Position numbers and translations under genes: made by a program. A DNA stretch of 64,000 nucleotides from Myxococcus xanthus. GTDB lineage: Bacteria > Myxococcota > Myxococcia > Myxococcales > Myxococcaceae. This document shows positions 28,652 through 39,548 of the stretch, one piece after another (position 1 is the stretch's first letter; every line of letters begins with the position of its first letter). The notes below the pieces were generated by a model, which did not search any database, had not been told where the DNA came from, and saw only the letters and a program-made list of their open reading frames with translations. The stretch is from contig NZ_CP017174.1 of the NCBI RefSeq assembly GCF_006402735.1, forward strand, positions 4,591,001 to 4,655,000, read 5' to 3'.

Positions 28652-29104
28652 CTACTCGATGGCCTTGAGGTTGAACGGGTACTCGATGGGGCGGTCCGTG
28701 CCATCCGGAGGCTTCGGGAAGGTCATGGACGACAGGACGGCCTGGACGCAGTCGTGCAAGCTCGGGTCCTTGAGCGTGCTGGTCTTCTTCACCACCCGGG
28801 CGTCCTTCACCAGGCCGTTGGCGTCGATGGTGAAGGTCGTCATCAGCTTACCCTCCACCGTCCGGTCCTTCTCCGCCATGTGGTCCTCGTAGCACTCCTG
28901 GATGCGGCGCTGGTGGTACTGGACGACCTGACGGATGGAGTCGGGCGTGAAGGGCAGCCGCTCGACGTCCGGCCCGTCGCGCTTGGCGGGGGCCGGCGTC
29001 GCGGCGGCGGGCTTGCCGCCGGCGGGCGCCTTCGCGGGGGCGGCGCCCTGCGCGAGCGCCACCGCCGAGGCCAGGACGACTGCGGAGAGAAGCGCTCGGG
29101 TCAT
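28652..29104 (-). CDS. Exported AgmX/PglI C-terminal-domain (TonB-like) protein
   Basis: 150 aa. The ATG at 29104 gives a signal peptide (MTRALLSAVVLASAVALAQG) and has GGGAG upstream; the open frame continues further but overlaps the previous gene. After a Pro/Ala/Lys linker the C-terminal ~95 residues match the myxobacterial AgmX/PglI (TonB-like) domain: VVQYHQRRIQECYEDHM...EGKLMTTFTIDANGLVKDARV...LHDCVQAVLSSMTFPKP, with the paired cysteines. Such domains occur in gliding-motility and envelope proteins. Its position, 5 bases after one acyl-CoA dehydrogenase and 10 before another, is odd. Confidence 0.85.
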   Translation of the reverse strand: MTRALLSAVVLASAVALAQGAAPAKAPAGGKPAAATPAPAKRDGPDVERLPFTPDSIRQVVQYHQRRIQECYEDHMAEKDRTVEGKLMTTFTIDANGLVKDARVVKKTSTLKDPSLHDCVQAVLSSMTFPKPPDGTDRPIEYPFNLKAIE

Positions 29105-29109
29105 GACGG

Positions 29110-30248
<1,139 letters not shown>

Positions 30249-30252
<4 letters not shown>

Positions 30253-30956
30253 GGAACCTCCATAATATGAGGGGCTTCCCTCTGGAACAGCGAAGACGCG
30301 GCGCGTGCGCGGAAGCGCGCCGAGGCGTGCCGGTGAGACACCGTCCGGTCGCCTGAGACCCGGGATTCCCCGGGAGTACCCAAGAACATATTGAGGGGCA
30401 CCGTGACGTCGAGGCTGACATCCAGCCGGTTCCCCTCCCCCGTCCATGCCCGCCGCACGACCACGGACAGGGTCCACGGCACTGTGTCCCGGTGCCGCTC
30501 GATGAAGTCATAGGATAATCCCAGCCCCGCCACGCCCCCTGAGCCGTCCTGTCCCCACAGTCCCGCCCCTTCGGCCAACACTCCGAAGCGCGCTGCGTCA
30601 GGAAACGCATACACCCGTGCCCCGGCGAGCATCCGGAAGGCCGACCGTCCCAGCCGGAGCTGAGGCTCCAGGAACGGCGACACGACCAGCGTGGGCCCCG
30701 GCACGTCCAGCGGCGGCAGGGCCCACGGGTGGATGGGCCAGGACAGCACCCAACCCTCCTGGGTGTCCGGCCCCCACTCGTAGCGGACGTCGGGGATGAG
30801 CGGCTCCAGGAAGCAGCCCGTGTAGAGGCACAGCGAGCGCTTCCAAGACACCAGCACGGGGGCCCGCCCGTCCTTGTCCCCGCCGTCGTCCGAAGCCTGG
30901 GCCGGCTCGGCGGCCAGGAGACACGCCAGCAGTCCCCCGGCCGCGAGCCCCTTCAC
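30249..30956 (-). CDS. Hypothetical secreted protein in the acyl-CoA operon
   Basis: 235 aa, not recognised. Signal peptide at 1-22 (GGLLACLLAAEPAQA). The body has alternating beta-like segments (TLVVSPFLEPQLRLGRSAF, ARVYAF, GVAGLGLSYDFI, TLSVVVRR, LDVSLDVTVPLNMFLG) that look like a small outer-membrane barrel or lipocalin-like protein. The paired cysteines CLYTGC lie near residue 43. It overlaps the next gene by ATGA and follows the crotonase by 4 bases, so it is translationally coupled to catabolic enzymes although it is probably exported. Confidence 0.8.
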
Positions 30957-30960
30957 CGCG

Positions 30961-31737
30961 CTACTTCCCGGTGAAGGTCGCGGGGCGCTTCTCCAGGAAG
31001 GCCTTCATGCCCTCGCGCTGGTCCTCGGAGCCGAACAGGTCGCCGAAGGCCTTGCGCTCGATGTCGTTCGCGGCGCGCAGGTCCTGGTCGGCGCCGGCCT
31101 CGATGACCTGCTTGGCCTTGGAGATGGCCAACGGGCTGTTCTTGAGAATCTTCTCCGCCACGGCGCGACAGTGCGCGAGCAGGCCGTCCGCGGGGAGGAC
31201 CTCCAGCACCATGCCAATCTCCTTCGCCTTCGCCGCGTCGATGCGGTCGCCGGTGAAGATGAGCTCCTTGGCGCGGGCGCGGCCCACCACGCGGGTGAGG
31301 CGCTGGGTGCCGCCGAAGCCGGGGATGACGCCCAGGCCGACTTCCGGCAGGCCGAGCTTGGCCTTCTCGGAGGCGTAGATGAAGTCACAGGCCAGGGCCA
31401 GCTCGGAGCCGCCGCCGAGCGCGAAGCCATTCACGGCCGCGATGGTCGGAATGGGCAGCGCCTCCAGCGCGGCCATGACCCGGTGCCCCAGGGCACCGAA
31501 CTCCTGGGCCTGCGCGTCGGTGAGCGCGGCCATCTCCGCGATGTCCGCGCCTGCGACGAAGGCCTTCTCGCCGCCGCCGGTGACGATGAGGACGCGCACG
31601 TCCGCGGGCAGCGACTTCAGCGCGGACTCGAGCTCCTGCAGCGTCTTCGTGTTGAGGGCGTTGAGCGCCTTGGGGCGGTCGATGAAGAGGGTCGCGATGG
31701 CGCCCTCCTGCTCCAGCCGGATGTTCTCGTAGGCCAT
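30961..31737 (-). CDS. Enoyl-CoA hydratase (crotonase)
   Basis: 258 aa of the crotonase fold. The oxyanion-hole motifs are AFVAGADI and GFALGGGSELALACD. Both catalytic glutamates are present (E112, E132 in LGLPEVGLGVIPGFGGTQRL), so it is a true hydratase rather than an isomerase. Hydrates crotonyl-CoA to (S)-3-hydroxybutyryl-CoA, the substrate of the gene just upstream. Confidence 0.94.
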   Translation of the reverse strand: MAYENIRLEQEGAIATLFIDRPKALNALNTKTLQELESALKSLPADVRVLIVTGGGEKAFVAGADIAEMAALTDAQAQEFGALGHRVMAALEALPIPTIAAVNGFALGGGSELALACDFIYASEKAKLGLPEVGLGVIPGFGGTQRLTRVVGRARAKELIFTGDRIDAAKAKEIGMVLEVLPADGLLAHCRAVAEKILKNSPLAISKAKQVIEAGADQDLRAANDIERKAFGDLFGSEDQREGMKAFLEKRPATFTGK

Positions 31738-31779
31738 GTTCGAGGCTCCTGGGGTGGAAGTGGGTAACCGCGTGGCGGC

Positions 31780-32628
31780 TCAGTACTTGTAGAAGCCGCG
31801 GCCGCTCTTCTTGCCGTACCAGCCGGCGTCCACGTACTGACGCAGCAGGGGGCTGGGGCGGTACTTGGAGTCGCCCAGGCCCTTGTGGAGCACCTCGGCG
31901 ATGTAGAGGACGGTGTCCAGGCCGATGAAGTCCGCCAGTTGCAGCGGGCCCATGGGCTGGTTGGTGCCCAGCTTCATCGCGGTGTCGATGTCCTCGACCG
32001 AGCCCAGGCCCTCCATGACGGCGAAGCAGGCCTCGTTGAGCATGGGGATGAGGATGCGGTTGACGATGAAGCCCGGGTAGTCCTTGGACACCACGGTCGT
32101 CTTGCCCATCTTCTCCGCCAGGGCGCGCGTGGTGTTGTACGTCTCATCGGACGTGGCGGCGCCGCGGATGAGCTCGACCAGCTGCATCACTGGCACCGGG
32201 TTCATGAAGTGCATGCCGATGACGGACTCGGGGCGCTTCGTGGACGCGGCGATGCGGGTGATGGGGATGGACGAGGTGTTGGTGGCGAGGATGCCGCCCG
32301 GCCGCACCACGGCGTCCAGGTCCTGGAAGATGCGGCGCTTGAGGTCCTCGTTCTCCGTCACGGCCTCGACGGCGAAGTCCACGTCCTTGGCCTCGGTGAC
32401 CTTCGTCAGCGTGGCGAGGTTGGCCTCGGCGGCCTGCTGCTTCGCGGCGTCGAGCTTGCCCTTCTCCACCAGCTTCTTCAGGCCGGCGCGGATGCGGTCG
32501 GCGCCCTTGGCGAGCCCTGCTTCGGAGACGTCCGCCAGCGTGACGCGAAGGCCCGCGACGAGTGCCACCTGCGCGATGCCCGCGCCCATCTGCCCTGCCC
32601 CGACGACGACAATGTGTTCCGTTGCCAT
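31780..32628 (-). CDS. 3-hydroxybutyryl-CoA dehydrogenase
   Basis: 282 aa NAD(P)-dependent dehydrogenase. The Rossmann fingerprint GAGQMGAG (10-17), the active-site dyad H140/E-type pair in the GMHFMNPVPVMQLVE segment, N143, the TNTSSIPIT loop and the C-terminal helical domain (YPGFIVNRILIPMLNEA) match stand-alone Hbd enzymes. First gene of the operon; 42 bases separate it from the crotonase gene. Gene names hbd or fadB2 are used for such proteins. Confidence 0.94.
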   Translation of the reverse strand: MATEHIVVVGAGQMGAGIAQVALVAGLRVTLADVSEAGLAKGADRIRAGLKKLVEKGKLDAAKQQAAEANLATLTKVTEAKDVDFAVEAVTENEDLKRRIFQDLDAVVRPGGILATNTSSIPITRIAASTKRPESVIGMHFMNPVPVMQLVELIRGAATSDETYNTTRALAEKMGKTTVVSKDYPGFIVNRILIPMLNEACFAVMEGLGSVEDIDTAMKLGTNQPMGPLQLADFIGLDTVLYIAEVLHKGLGDSKYRPSPLLRQYVDAGWYGKKSGRGFYKY

Positions 32629-32703
32629 GGCGTGTACGCACCTCTTGGGTCGGAAAGAGTGAAGAACGGCGTGCGGCGGCCTTAGCCCACGCCCCCGGGT
32701 CGG

Positions 32704-33147
32704 TCAACGAACTGCGGCGGGCAACTGGAGCTGCCGGACGATGTACTGCTCCTCGCCGACGACGAGCTCCGTCTCCAGGCGCACCCGGGCGTCGCTGCCC
32801 TCACGTTTCACGAAGAGCGCCGCGTCCCAGGTGCCCTCGGGCAGGTCCACCTTGTACGTGAGTTCAGGCGGAGGTCCCGAGGGGAAGAACCGCTCCTCGC
32901 GCTTGAGGAGCTGGCCTTCCGGGTCGGAGATTTGGAGGTCCACGGCGCGCACGGAGGCCCAGCCCGGGCCCGCGAGTTGGAAGGCGACGTCGCGCTCGGG
33001 GGTGCCCGTCACCTGCCACAGGTAGAGGCCGAGGGCGACGAGCAGGAGCAGCGGCAGCCGCTTGGCCAGCGCGCTCTTCCGTTCGTTCGGGCGCGGAGGC
33101 GGCGCGGCACTCGAGGGGGACTCAGCGGGAGGGGGCGTGTCCGCCAC
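32704..33147 (-). CDS. Hypothetical membrane-anchored protein
   Basis: 147 aa, unrecognised. A Pro/Ser-rich cytoplasmic tail with a basic stretch (NERKSALAKR) precedes one transmembrane helix (about 30-46, LPLLLLVALGLYLWQV). The exported part is a small beta-rich domain (VAFQLAGPGWASVRAVDLQI...EGTWDAALFVKREG...). Starts 2 bases after the next upstream gene, so the two are co-transcribed. Confidence 0.78.
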   Translation of the reverse strand: MADTPPPAESPSSAAPPPRPNERKSALAKRLPLLLLVALGLYLWQVTGTPERDVAFQLAGPGWASVRAVDLQISDPEGQLLKREERFFPSGPPPELTYKVDLPEGTWDAALFVKREGSDARVRLETELVVGEEQYIVRQLQLPAAVR

Positions 33148-33149
33148 CG

Positions 33150-33659
33150 TTACTCCTTTTTGGTGCGCTTCGCGCTGGGGCGCTTCGCGTTGAGCTCGGA
33201 GATGACCACGCTGGGCGTGGCGGACCGGCGGGCCTTGGTGGGCTCGGCGGAGGCTTCCGGCTCGGAGGGCTTCTCCTCCTTCTCGGGAGGAACCAGGCGG
33301 ATCTGCGCCTTGATCTCCACCGTCATGCCGGACATGAGCTTGAGGAACTCGTCGCGCAGCTTCTCGGACTGGAGGAAGCGGCGGAGCTCTTCGGTGACGG
33401 CGCGCGTCACCTCGTCCTTGGTCTTCTCGGCCTGGCCGAGGATGAAGCCCAGGGCTTCCTTGGGGAGTTTGAGCTGGCCCGCGAGGTTGCGGATGCCCTC
33501 TTCCGTCATGAAGAGGGCACCCAGGCCGGCCACGGCCATGCGGCGGACGAACTCCGGAACGAAGCCCGCGGGCCCGTTGGAGCCACTGGATCGGTCCTGC
33601 CGTTCGTCTTCGTCGAGCAGCGGATCGGGTGGGAAGTCGTCGTTGCCGGCCGGGGCCAT
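33150..33659 (-). CDS. Hypothetical helical protein
   Basis: 169 aa, unrecognised. A Pro/Asp-rich start is followed by a helical middle (about 35-115: FVRRMAVAGLGALFMTEEGIRNL, GFILGQAEKTKDEVTRAVTEELRRFLQSEKLRDEFLKLMSGM) and a charged disordered tail (KRPSAKRTKKE). The amphipathic helices recall phasin- or granule-associated proteins, but no family can be assigned. It sits between mrp and a membrane-anchored partner with short spacings. Confidence 0.78.
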   Translation of the reverse strand: MAPAGNDDFPPDPLLDEDERQDRSSGSNGPAGFVPEFVRRMAVAGLGALFMTEEGIRNLAGQLKLPKEALGFILGQAEKTKDEVTRAVTEELRRFLQSEKLRDEFLKLMSGMTVEIKAQIRLVPPEKEEKPSEPEASAEPTKARRSATPSVVISELNAKRPSAKRTKKE

Positions 33660-33675
33660 GATGTCTCCTCGATAG

Positions 33676-34761
33676 TTAGCGGGCCTGCATCACCGGCAGC
33701 GGAACGCTCTTGATGCTCTGGGCTGACACGCGCCCTGCGATGTTCCGCGCGACTTCCTGGAAGGCCTTCGCCTCCGGGCTGTCCTTGGCACCCACGACCA
33801 CCGGAACGCCGGAGTCTCCAGACTCCCGCACCTTCAGGTCCAGCGGGATTTCACCGAGGAATGGAATCCCGAACATCTGCGCGGCCTTGCGGCCGCCGCC
33901 GTGGTTGAAGATGGCCGTGGTGTGCGAGCAGTTCGGGCAGACGAACTGGCTCATGTTCTCCACGATGCCCAGCACGGGGATGTGGACCTTGTCGAACATC
34001 TGCTTGGCGCGCACCACGTCCGCGAGCGCCACGTCCTGGGGCGTGGTGACGAGCACGGCGCCCGCGGCCCGGACGGACTGGGACAGCGTGAGCGCCACGT
34101 CGCCGGTGCCGGGAGGCAGGTCGAGGACGAGGTAGTCGAGCTCGCCCCAGTTCACGTCGCGGACGAGCTGCATCAGCGCGCCGTGGAGCATGGGGCCGCG
34201 CCAGATGAGCGCCTGGTCGGCCTCCACGAGGAAGCCGATGGACATGACCTTGAGGCCGTGGGCCTCGAGCGGATTGAGCTTCTTGCCGTCCGGGCTGACG
34301 GGGCGCTTGTCGCCCAGGCCGGTCATCATGGGGACGGAGGGGCCGTAGAAGTCCGCGTCGAGCAGGCCCACCTTGGCGCCGTGCTGGGCCAGGGCCGTGG
34401 CGAGGTTGATGGAGACGGTGGACTTGCCCACCCCGCCCTTCCCCGCGCCGACGAGGATGATGTTCTTCACCTGGGGGAGGAGCGCGCCAGCGGGCATGCC
34501 GCCACCGGCCGCGCGGACCTGGGCGCCCCACTCGATGTCAAAGGACTTGAGGCCGGGGACGGCCTTGAGGGCGGCCTCGGAGTCGGCCTGGATCTTCCCC
34601 TTCATGGGGCAGGCAGGCGTGGTGAGCTCGATCTTGAGTTTCGCGGTGTCCCCGCTGACGCGGATGTCCTTCACCATTCCCGCCTTCACGAGGTCGATGT
34701 GAAGCTCGGGATCCATCACCTTCGACATCGCAGCGAGGATGTCGGCCTGGGTAACGCGCAT
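33676..34761 (-). CDS. Mrp/ApbC-type iron-sulfur cluster carrier P-loop ATPase
   Basis: 361 aa from the ATG at 34761; a longer open frame upstream is not protein-like. Residues 1-80 are a MIP18/DUF59 domain (ILAAMSKVMDPELHIDLVKAGMV). The ParA-like ATPase has the deviant Walker A GKGGVGKST (107-115), switch DADFYGPS, DLPPGTGD and the cluster-binding CPNC (C275, C278). It works as a dimer that holds and transfers [4Fe-4S] clusters. Length and fusion match bacterial Mrp. Confidence 0.94.
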   Translation of the reverse strand: MRVTQADILAAMSKVMDPELHIDLVKAGMVKDIRVSGDTAKLKIELTTPACPMKGKIQADSEAALKAVPGLKSFDIEWGAQVRAAGGGMPAGALLPQVKNIILVGAGKGGVGKSTVSINLATALAQHGAKVGLLDADFYGPSVPMMTGLGDKRPVSPDGKKLNPLEAHGLKVMSIGFLVEADQALIWRGPMLHGALMQLVRDVNWGELDYLVLDLPPGTGDVALTLSQSVRAAGAVLVTTPQDVALADVVRAKQMFDKVHIPVLGIVENMSQFVCPNCSHTTAIFNHGGGRKAAQMFGIPFLGEIPLDLKVRESGDSGVPVVVGAKDSPEAKAFQEVARNIAGRVSAQSIKSVPLPVMQAR

Positions 34762-34985
34762 CAGGACACCTGAAACCTTTGGAAAACGGGCGGTTGTAAG
34801 CCGCCAACGGGCGCGGAATCTGCCAGCCCAGGGGGGGCTGTCAACGTCGTTTAACGGGGCTGTACGCCCAGCGCACCCTGTAGGTGTCAGGCACGGTCGC
34901 CTACTGTCGGCCCGCTGAACGAGCCTATCAGGAGCGCTGGTGCGGGCCCCGGACGGCGGGACGAGGGGTTGGTGCGCTACTTGAT

Positions 34986-35010
34986 TGGTCTGCTCCCCAA
35001 TTTTCGGACC
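34986..35010 (+). repeat. Left inverted repeat of the IS3-family element
   Basis: Begins TGGTCTGCTCCCC and ends TTCGGACC; it matches the complement of the right end (TGATCTGCCCCC...TTCGGACC) apart from a few mismatches and one indel. Confidence 0.75.
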
Positions 35011-35016
35011 AGTTGA

Positions 35017-36213
<1,197 letters not shown>

Positions 36214-36218
36214 CGCGT

Positions 36219-36242
36219 GGTCCGAAGAACGGGGGCAGATCA
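36219..36242 (-). repeat. Right inverted repeat of the IS3-family element
   Basis: GGTCCGAAGAACGGGGGCAG... ends in ATCA; the complement pairs with the left end. No 3-4 base direct repeat flanks the two ends (GAT on the left, CAG on the right). Confidence 0.75.
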
Positions 36243-36243
36243 C

Positions 36244-36396
36244 AGGCAGCATCGAGAGGTAGAGCTTGGTGGGCCCCTTCTCGCTCCTGAGCCATTCGCA
36301 GAGCAATCACTGCTCGTTGCCCGGGGCCAGCCCCACGGAGTGCCCCTGGGTGATACGGATGCTCAACGCTGCGAAGCGCAGGCGCTTGCATACCTT
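36244..36396 (-). pseudogene. Relic of an IS701-like transposase
   Basis: The minus strand, read in one frame with one stop (TGA at 36309-36307), gives KRLRFAALSIR..., then LLCEWLRSEKGPTKLYLSMLP. This follows the RFAALRVRPAH...WLLxEWPxGExxPTKYWLSTLP pattern of IS701/IS4-like DDE transposases. It is cut off on one side by the right end of the IS3 element. Assigned by pattern only. Confidence 0.5.
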
Positions 36397-36431
36397 AGGG
36401 CCGTCACCCGACTGCCCCACATTCAAAAGCA

Positions 36432-39400
36432 CTACTCCAGGGCTCTTGCATAGGCTTTAACCTCCTGATCGTCACGCAGGGGTAACAGGCCTTCTTCAGT
36501 GTCAAATCTATACCACTGCCAATTCTTCCCATCCGTAATAACTGCGAAAGGGACCCTGAAGGCCATAGCAGAAGATCCGAGTTCATTGAGTCGAATGTTC
36601 ATGTTTTTGGGGTGATTGAGAGGTTGCGCGTATCGAATGACAAAGATCGGCCTATTTGAACCACGTGCCAAAGCCAGGAGGCGTGTTCGGTGCCTACGGC
36701 CATGGAGCGTGGTAGTGGCTTCGACGTCAACCTTGCCCACATGTGGCCACGCCTCGATGATTTCTACGAGTTTCTTCTCGCCCTCATGCATCCATGCGAA
36801 CGACCGGTCACCTAGCGGCGATTCCACCTCTCCAGCGCGCAGAGACATGAACGATGCCGCTAAATCTGCGGGGACCTCATAGGTTTTATCGAGAGTCACT
36901 AGGCTGACATATTGGACCTTAGTGCCAAGGACCTCTAGGAGCGTCCAACTTCCATCGGACATCCGCGTCATGAATGGAGCGAGTTCACTTTCTGTGTTTC
37001 TGCGGAGAACTCGTGAACCAATCTCAAGAAGAGAGTGTAGAGAGGGGGCGAACTGCCTAGCCATGATGCCTGCGGACTCGCTAAGCCCGAAATGAGCAAC
37101 CTGATTGCGCGTATTGGCAAGTTCTTGGAGCGCCGGAGCCAACTCCAAAAGAGCCGACAAATCAGTACGGAATGGCTCATCTGACGTGCCGAGCATGCTC
37201 TGCCATTTTGGTGTCACGGTAAAAATCAATCCACCGAGCGAGCGCGTGGTAACGTCGCCCCATGCTCGTGGGAGGAACTCCTCGTTCCGCTCGCGAGAAA
37301 ACCCAATCATTATGGCAAGAATGGCTCGTCGCGCATATTCGGCGGCGCGAAGAATCAGACCAACGTTGGCATCATTGGATTGAGGATCGCTATGCTCAAT
37401 GAATTGAATATACGAGTGGAGTCCATGCAGGTGCGCGGGAGCATTCTGTTGGTCGCCAGTATCTGAAACCTGAGCAGCAGTCACTGGAGCACGCGCGGCA
37501 AGGAGCGCAAGCAGCATTTCAGAAGGCTCGCCAGGGGCCATCGCACAGAAGAGGAGCCGATCGGCCGTCCTCTGAAGTCGAGGAAACCCCAGGGCACTCC
37601 GAACTGTCGTTGGGCAGGCACGAATAGCATCGGACAGTCGAGCCGCACCCGCCGAGGCAACGGTCGTCAGCGCAATGGCGACACGCTCATCGCTGGCGAT
37701 TTCGGCTCCATCGAAAGTCCAGATTCCCTCATGCTCTCCTTTTAAGTCATGTAGTTCATAGCTCTCATTGATCCGGTCTCCCATCTGGACTGGGGCACCA
37801 CCCCAGTTTGCCTGCTGTCTTTCCAGGAGCGCATCACGCATTGCGGCAGCAGACTGGAAGCGGTGCTCTGGCGCAGTTTGGGTTGCCTTGCGGACGATTG
37901 CATGCAGCCCAGGCGGGAGCTTGTCGGAAATTACTCTCATTGGTCCCAGTTCTCCTGCCACGAGGAACTCAAGGACACGGCCCAGGGCGTAAAGATCGGC
38001 CCGCTCATCGACCTCGCCAGTGCGCTGAAGTTGCTCCGGAGCGGCGAACGCGACCGTTCCCACGGCGTCGAGCGTCCGCGTCTGCCTTGCTAAGTGCTCA
38101 GCAGTCGCGATTCCGAAGTCAATGAGGCGGACACTTCCTGTTCGGTCCACAATGATGTTTGATGGCTTCACGTCTCGATGGATCACACCGTGCGCGTGCG
38201 CGGACTCCAATGCGCTGAGAACATCTAGGCAAATGGTGACGGCCCGACTTGCAGGGAGCGACTTGCGATCAACCGCTGACTGAAGATCCTCACCGTTTAC
38301 ATACTCCATGAGTAGATGCGGCGATGGCTCGTCACGGTAGTCTGATACTTTAACGATAGATGGGTGGTTTAGATTGGCAAGGAGTTCGTGCTCCATTCGC
38401 AGGCGTTGTCGCTGCAACTGATTCACGGCCACGATGTGGCGTAGTACCTTCACGGCAATGTTAGGCCCCGGCGGGCGGCCCTTGAATTCTTCGCGTGCTA
38501 AATAAACTATGCTGCTAGCTCCCGCCCCGAGTTTTCCCTGGATCTTGAGTCCGGGGATGACGACAGGCTCGCCAGGAAAGATGAGTTCTGCCAGCCTGCT
38601 TGCGACCGGTTGGGAAACGGCGCCTGAACGCCTCACGGACAGGGGCTTGATCTGCCGCAACTCTTCTCGTGTGGTGATGAAAGACGAGCGCTCGGTACGA
38701 GCAGCACCTCGTGTACCCCCATGAAGTGCACTATACTCAAAGTGCTTCTCGATGCCATTCCAGCCGTAGAGCATACGGGCTTCGAGCATGCCGCTGGCCT
38801 CATTGCGCGCGATCACGACAAAGGGAGCGAGCAGGAGCACGTCCCCGCTTCGAGAGGCGATGAACGGAACCTTCGTGGGCACCTTCAACTCGCTCCCGTC
38901 GATGAGCTGGGAGGCCCATTCGGGCTCCGTCCCAGAGAACCGAAGGACACGAACGACTTCCGATCCATTCTGGAGTTCTTCGCGAGTGGCGACGTAGAGG
39001 AGCGGATAGTCGTGCAGGAACCGGAGTGCCTCGCACACAGTGCGCAGAGGTCCATCTATTTGCGCAAGGCATTCTTGGGCAGTTGCTTCGTCTGGCAGGG
39101 GAGCGCCATCTCGGTGGAAGAGAGTGTTGCGAAGGTCGATCAGTTGCTTGAGATGCTCGGTGATGGATGACCTTTCGAGCTTCCCCCCGGGCCCTAGGGT
39201 TACGAGCAGGGAGGTAAATTCAGGCGCAACCTGCGCCTTGCCACTCGCGAGAATGCTTCCGGCAAGTGCCTCCGCAGCCAATGCCCAATCTCCCAAACTG
39301 GGAGTATCCAGTTTATTGATGAGCTTGAGATATGCCTCAGGAGGGCGCAGATCCAGCCCTGCATTTTCAGCAGCAAGAACCGCGACGATGTAGCGTTGGA

Positions 39401-39548
39401 CGAGGTCGGCGAAGCCAAGCCGCCACCCCAATCGTTCCCGTGCATCGCCTATCGCTGACTGTGCACGACGGTAAGCTTCGACGAGCATCTGCGGCGCATA
39501 GCAGCGAAGGACGAGATCCGAGGATGCGACATCCACAGCAGTGCGCAT
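36432..39548 (-). CDS. Ser/Thr protein kinase with two HEPN-like segments and a C-terminal HsdR_N-like domain
   Basis: 1038 aa from the ATG at 39548, which has GGAAGG 7 bases upstream. Residues ~1-190 are a helical domain with R140-N-x3-H145 (LIDLRNTLFHRDG), a HEPN-type motif, followed by a beta-rich segment (~195-300). The Hanks kinase spans ~335-600: Gly loop GKLGAGASSIVY, Lys ~367 (IAVKVL), HRDVKPSN (~457-464), DFG (~477) and APE (~504), so it should be active. A second helical region (~650-860) carries R814-N-x3-H819 (ANTRNQVAHFG). The last ~115 residues (LVEIIEAWPHVGKVDVEATT...PFAVITDGKNWQWYRF) resemble the N-terminal domain of type I restriction HsdR subunits but lack clear D...ExK residues. 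No transmembrane helix, unlike many myxobacterial kinases. The DNA is poorer in G+C than its surroundings and the gene lies between IS relics, indicating horizontal transfer. Role in phage defence is inferred. Confidence 0.88.
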   Translation of the reverse strand: MRTAVDVASSDLVLRCYAPQMLVEAYRRAQSAIGDARERLGWRLGFADLVQRYIVAVLAAENAGLDLRPPEAYLKLINKLDTPSLGDWALAAEALAGSILASGKAQVAPEFTSLLVTLGPGGKLERSSITEHLKQLIDLRNTLFHRDGAPLPDEATAQECLAQIDGPLRTVCEALRFLHDYPLLYVATREELQNGSEVVRVLRFSGTEPEWASQLIDGSELKVPTKVPFIASRSGDVLLLAPFVVIARNEASGMLEARMLYGWNGIEKHFEYSALHGGTRGAARTERSSFITTREELRQIKPLSVRRSGAVSQPVASRLAELIFPGEPVVIPGLKIQGKLGAGASSIVYLAREEFKGRPPGPNIAVKVLRHIVAVNQLQRQRLRMEHELLANLNHPSIVKVSDYRDEPSPHLLMEYVNGEDLQSAVDRKSLPASRAVTICLDVLSALESAHAHGVIHRDVKPSNIIVDRTGSVRLIDFGIATAEHLARQTRTLDAVGTVAFAAPEQLQRTGEVDERADLYALGRVLEFLVAGELGPMRVISDKLPPGLHAIVRKATQTAPEHRFQSAAAMRDALLERQQANWGGAPVQMGDRINESYELHDLKGEHEGIWTFDGAEIASDERVAIALTTVASAGAARLSDAIRACPTTVRSALGFPRLQRTADRLLFCAMAPGEPSEMLLALLAARAPVTAAQVSDTGDQQNAPAHLHGLHSYIQFIEHSDPQSNDANVGLILRAAEYARRAILAIMIGFSRERNEEFLPRAWGDVTTRSLGGLIFTVTPKWQSMLGTSDEPFRTDLSALLELAPALQELANTRNQVAHFGLSESAGIMARQFAPSLHSLLEIGSRVLRRNTESELAPFMTRMSDGSWTLLEVLGTKVQYVSLVTLDKTYEVPADLAASFMSLRAGEVESPLGDRSFAWMHEGEKKLVEIIEAWPHVGKVDVEATTTLHGRRHRTRLLALARGSNRPIFVIRYAQPLNHPKNMNIRLNELGSSAMAFRVPFAVITDGKNWQWYRFDTEEGLLPLRDDQEVKAYARALE

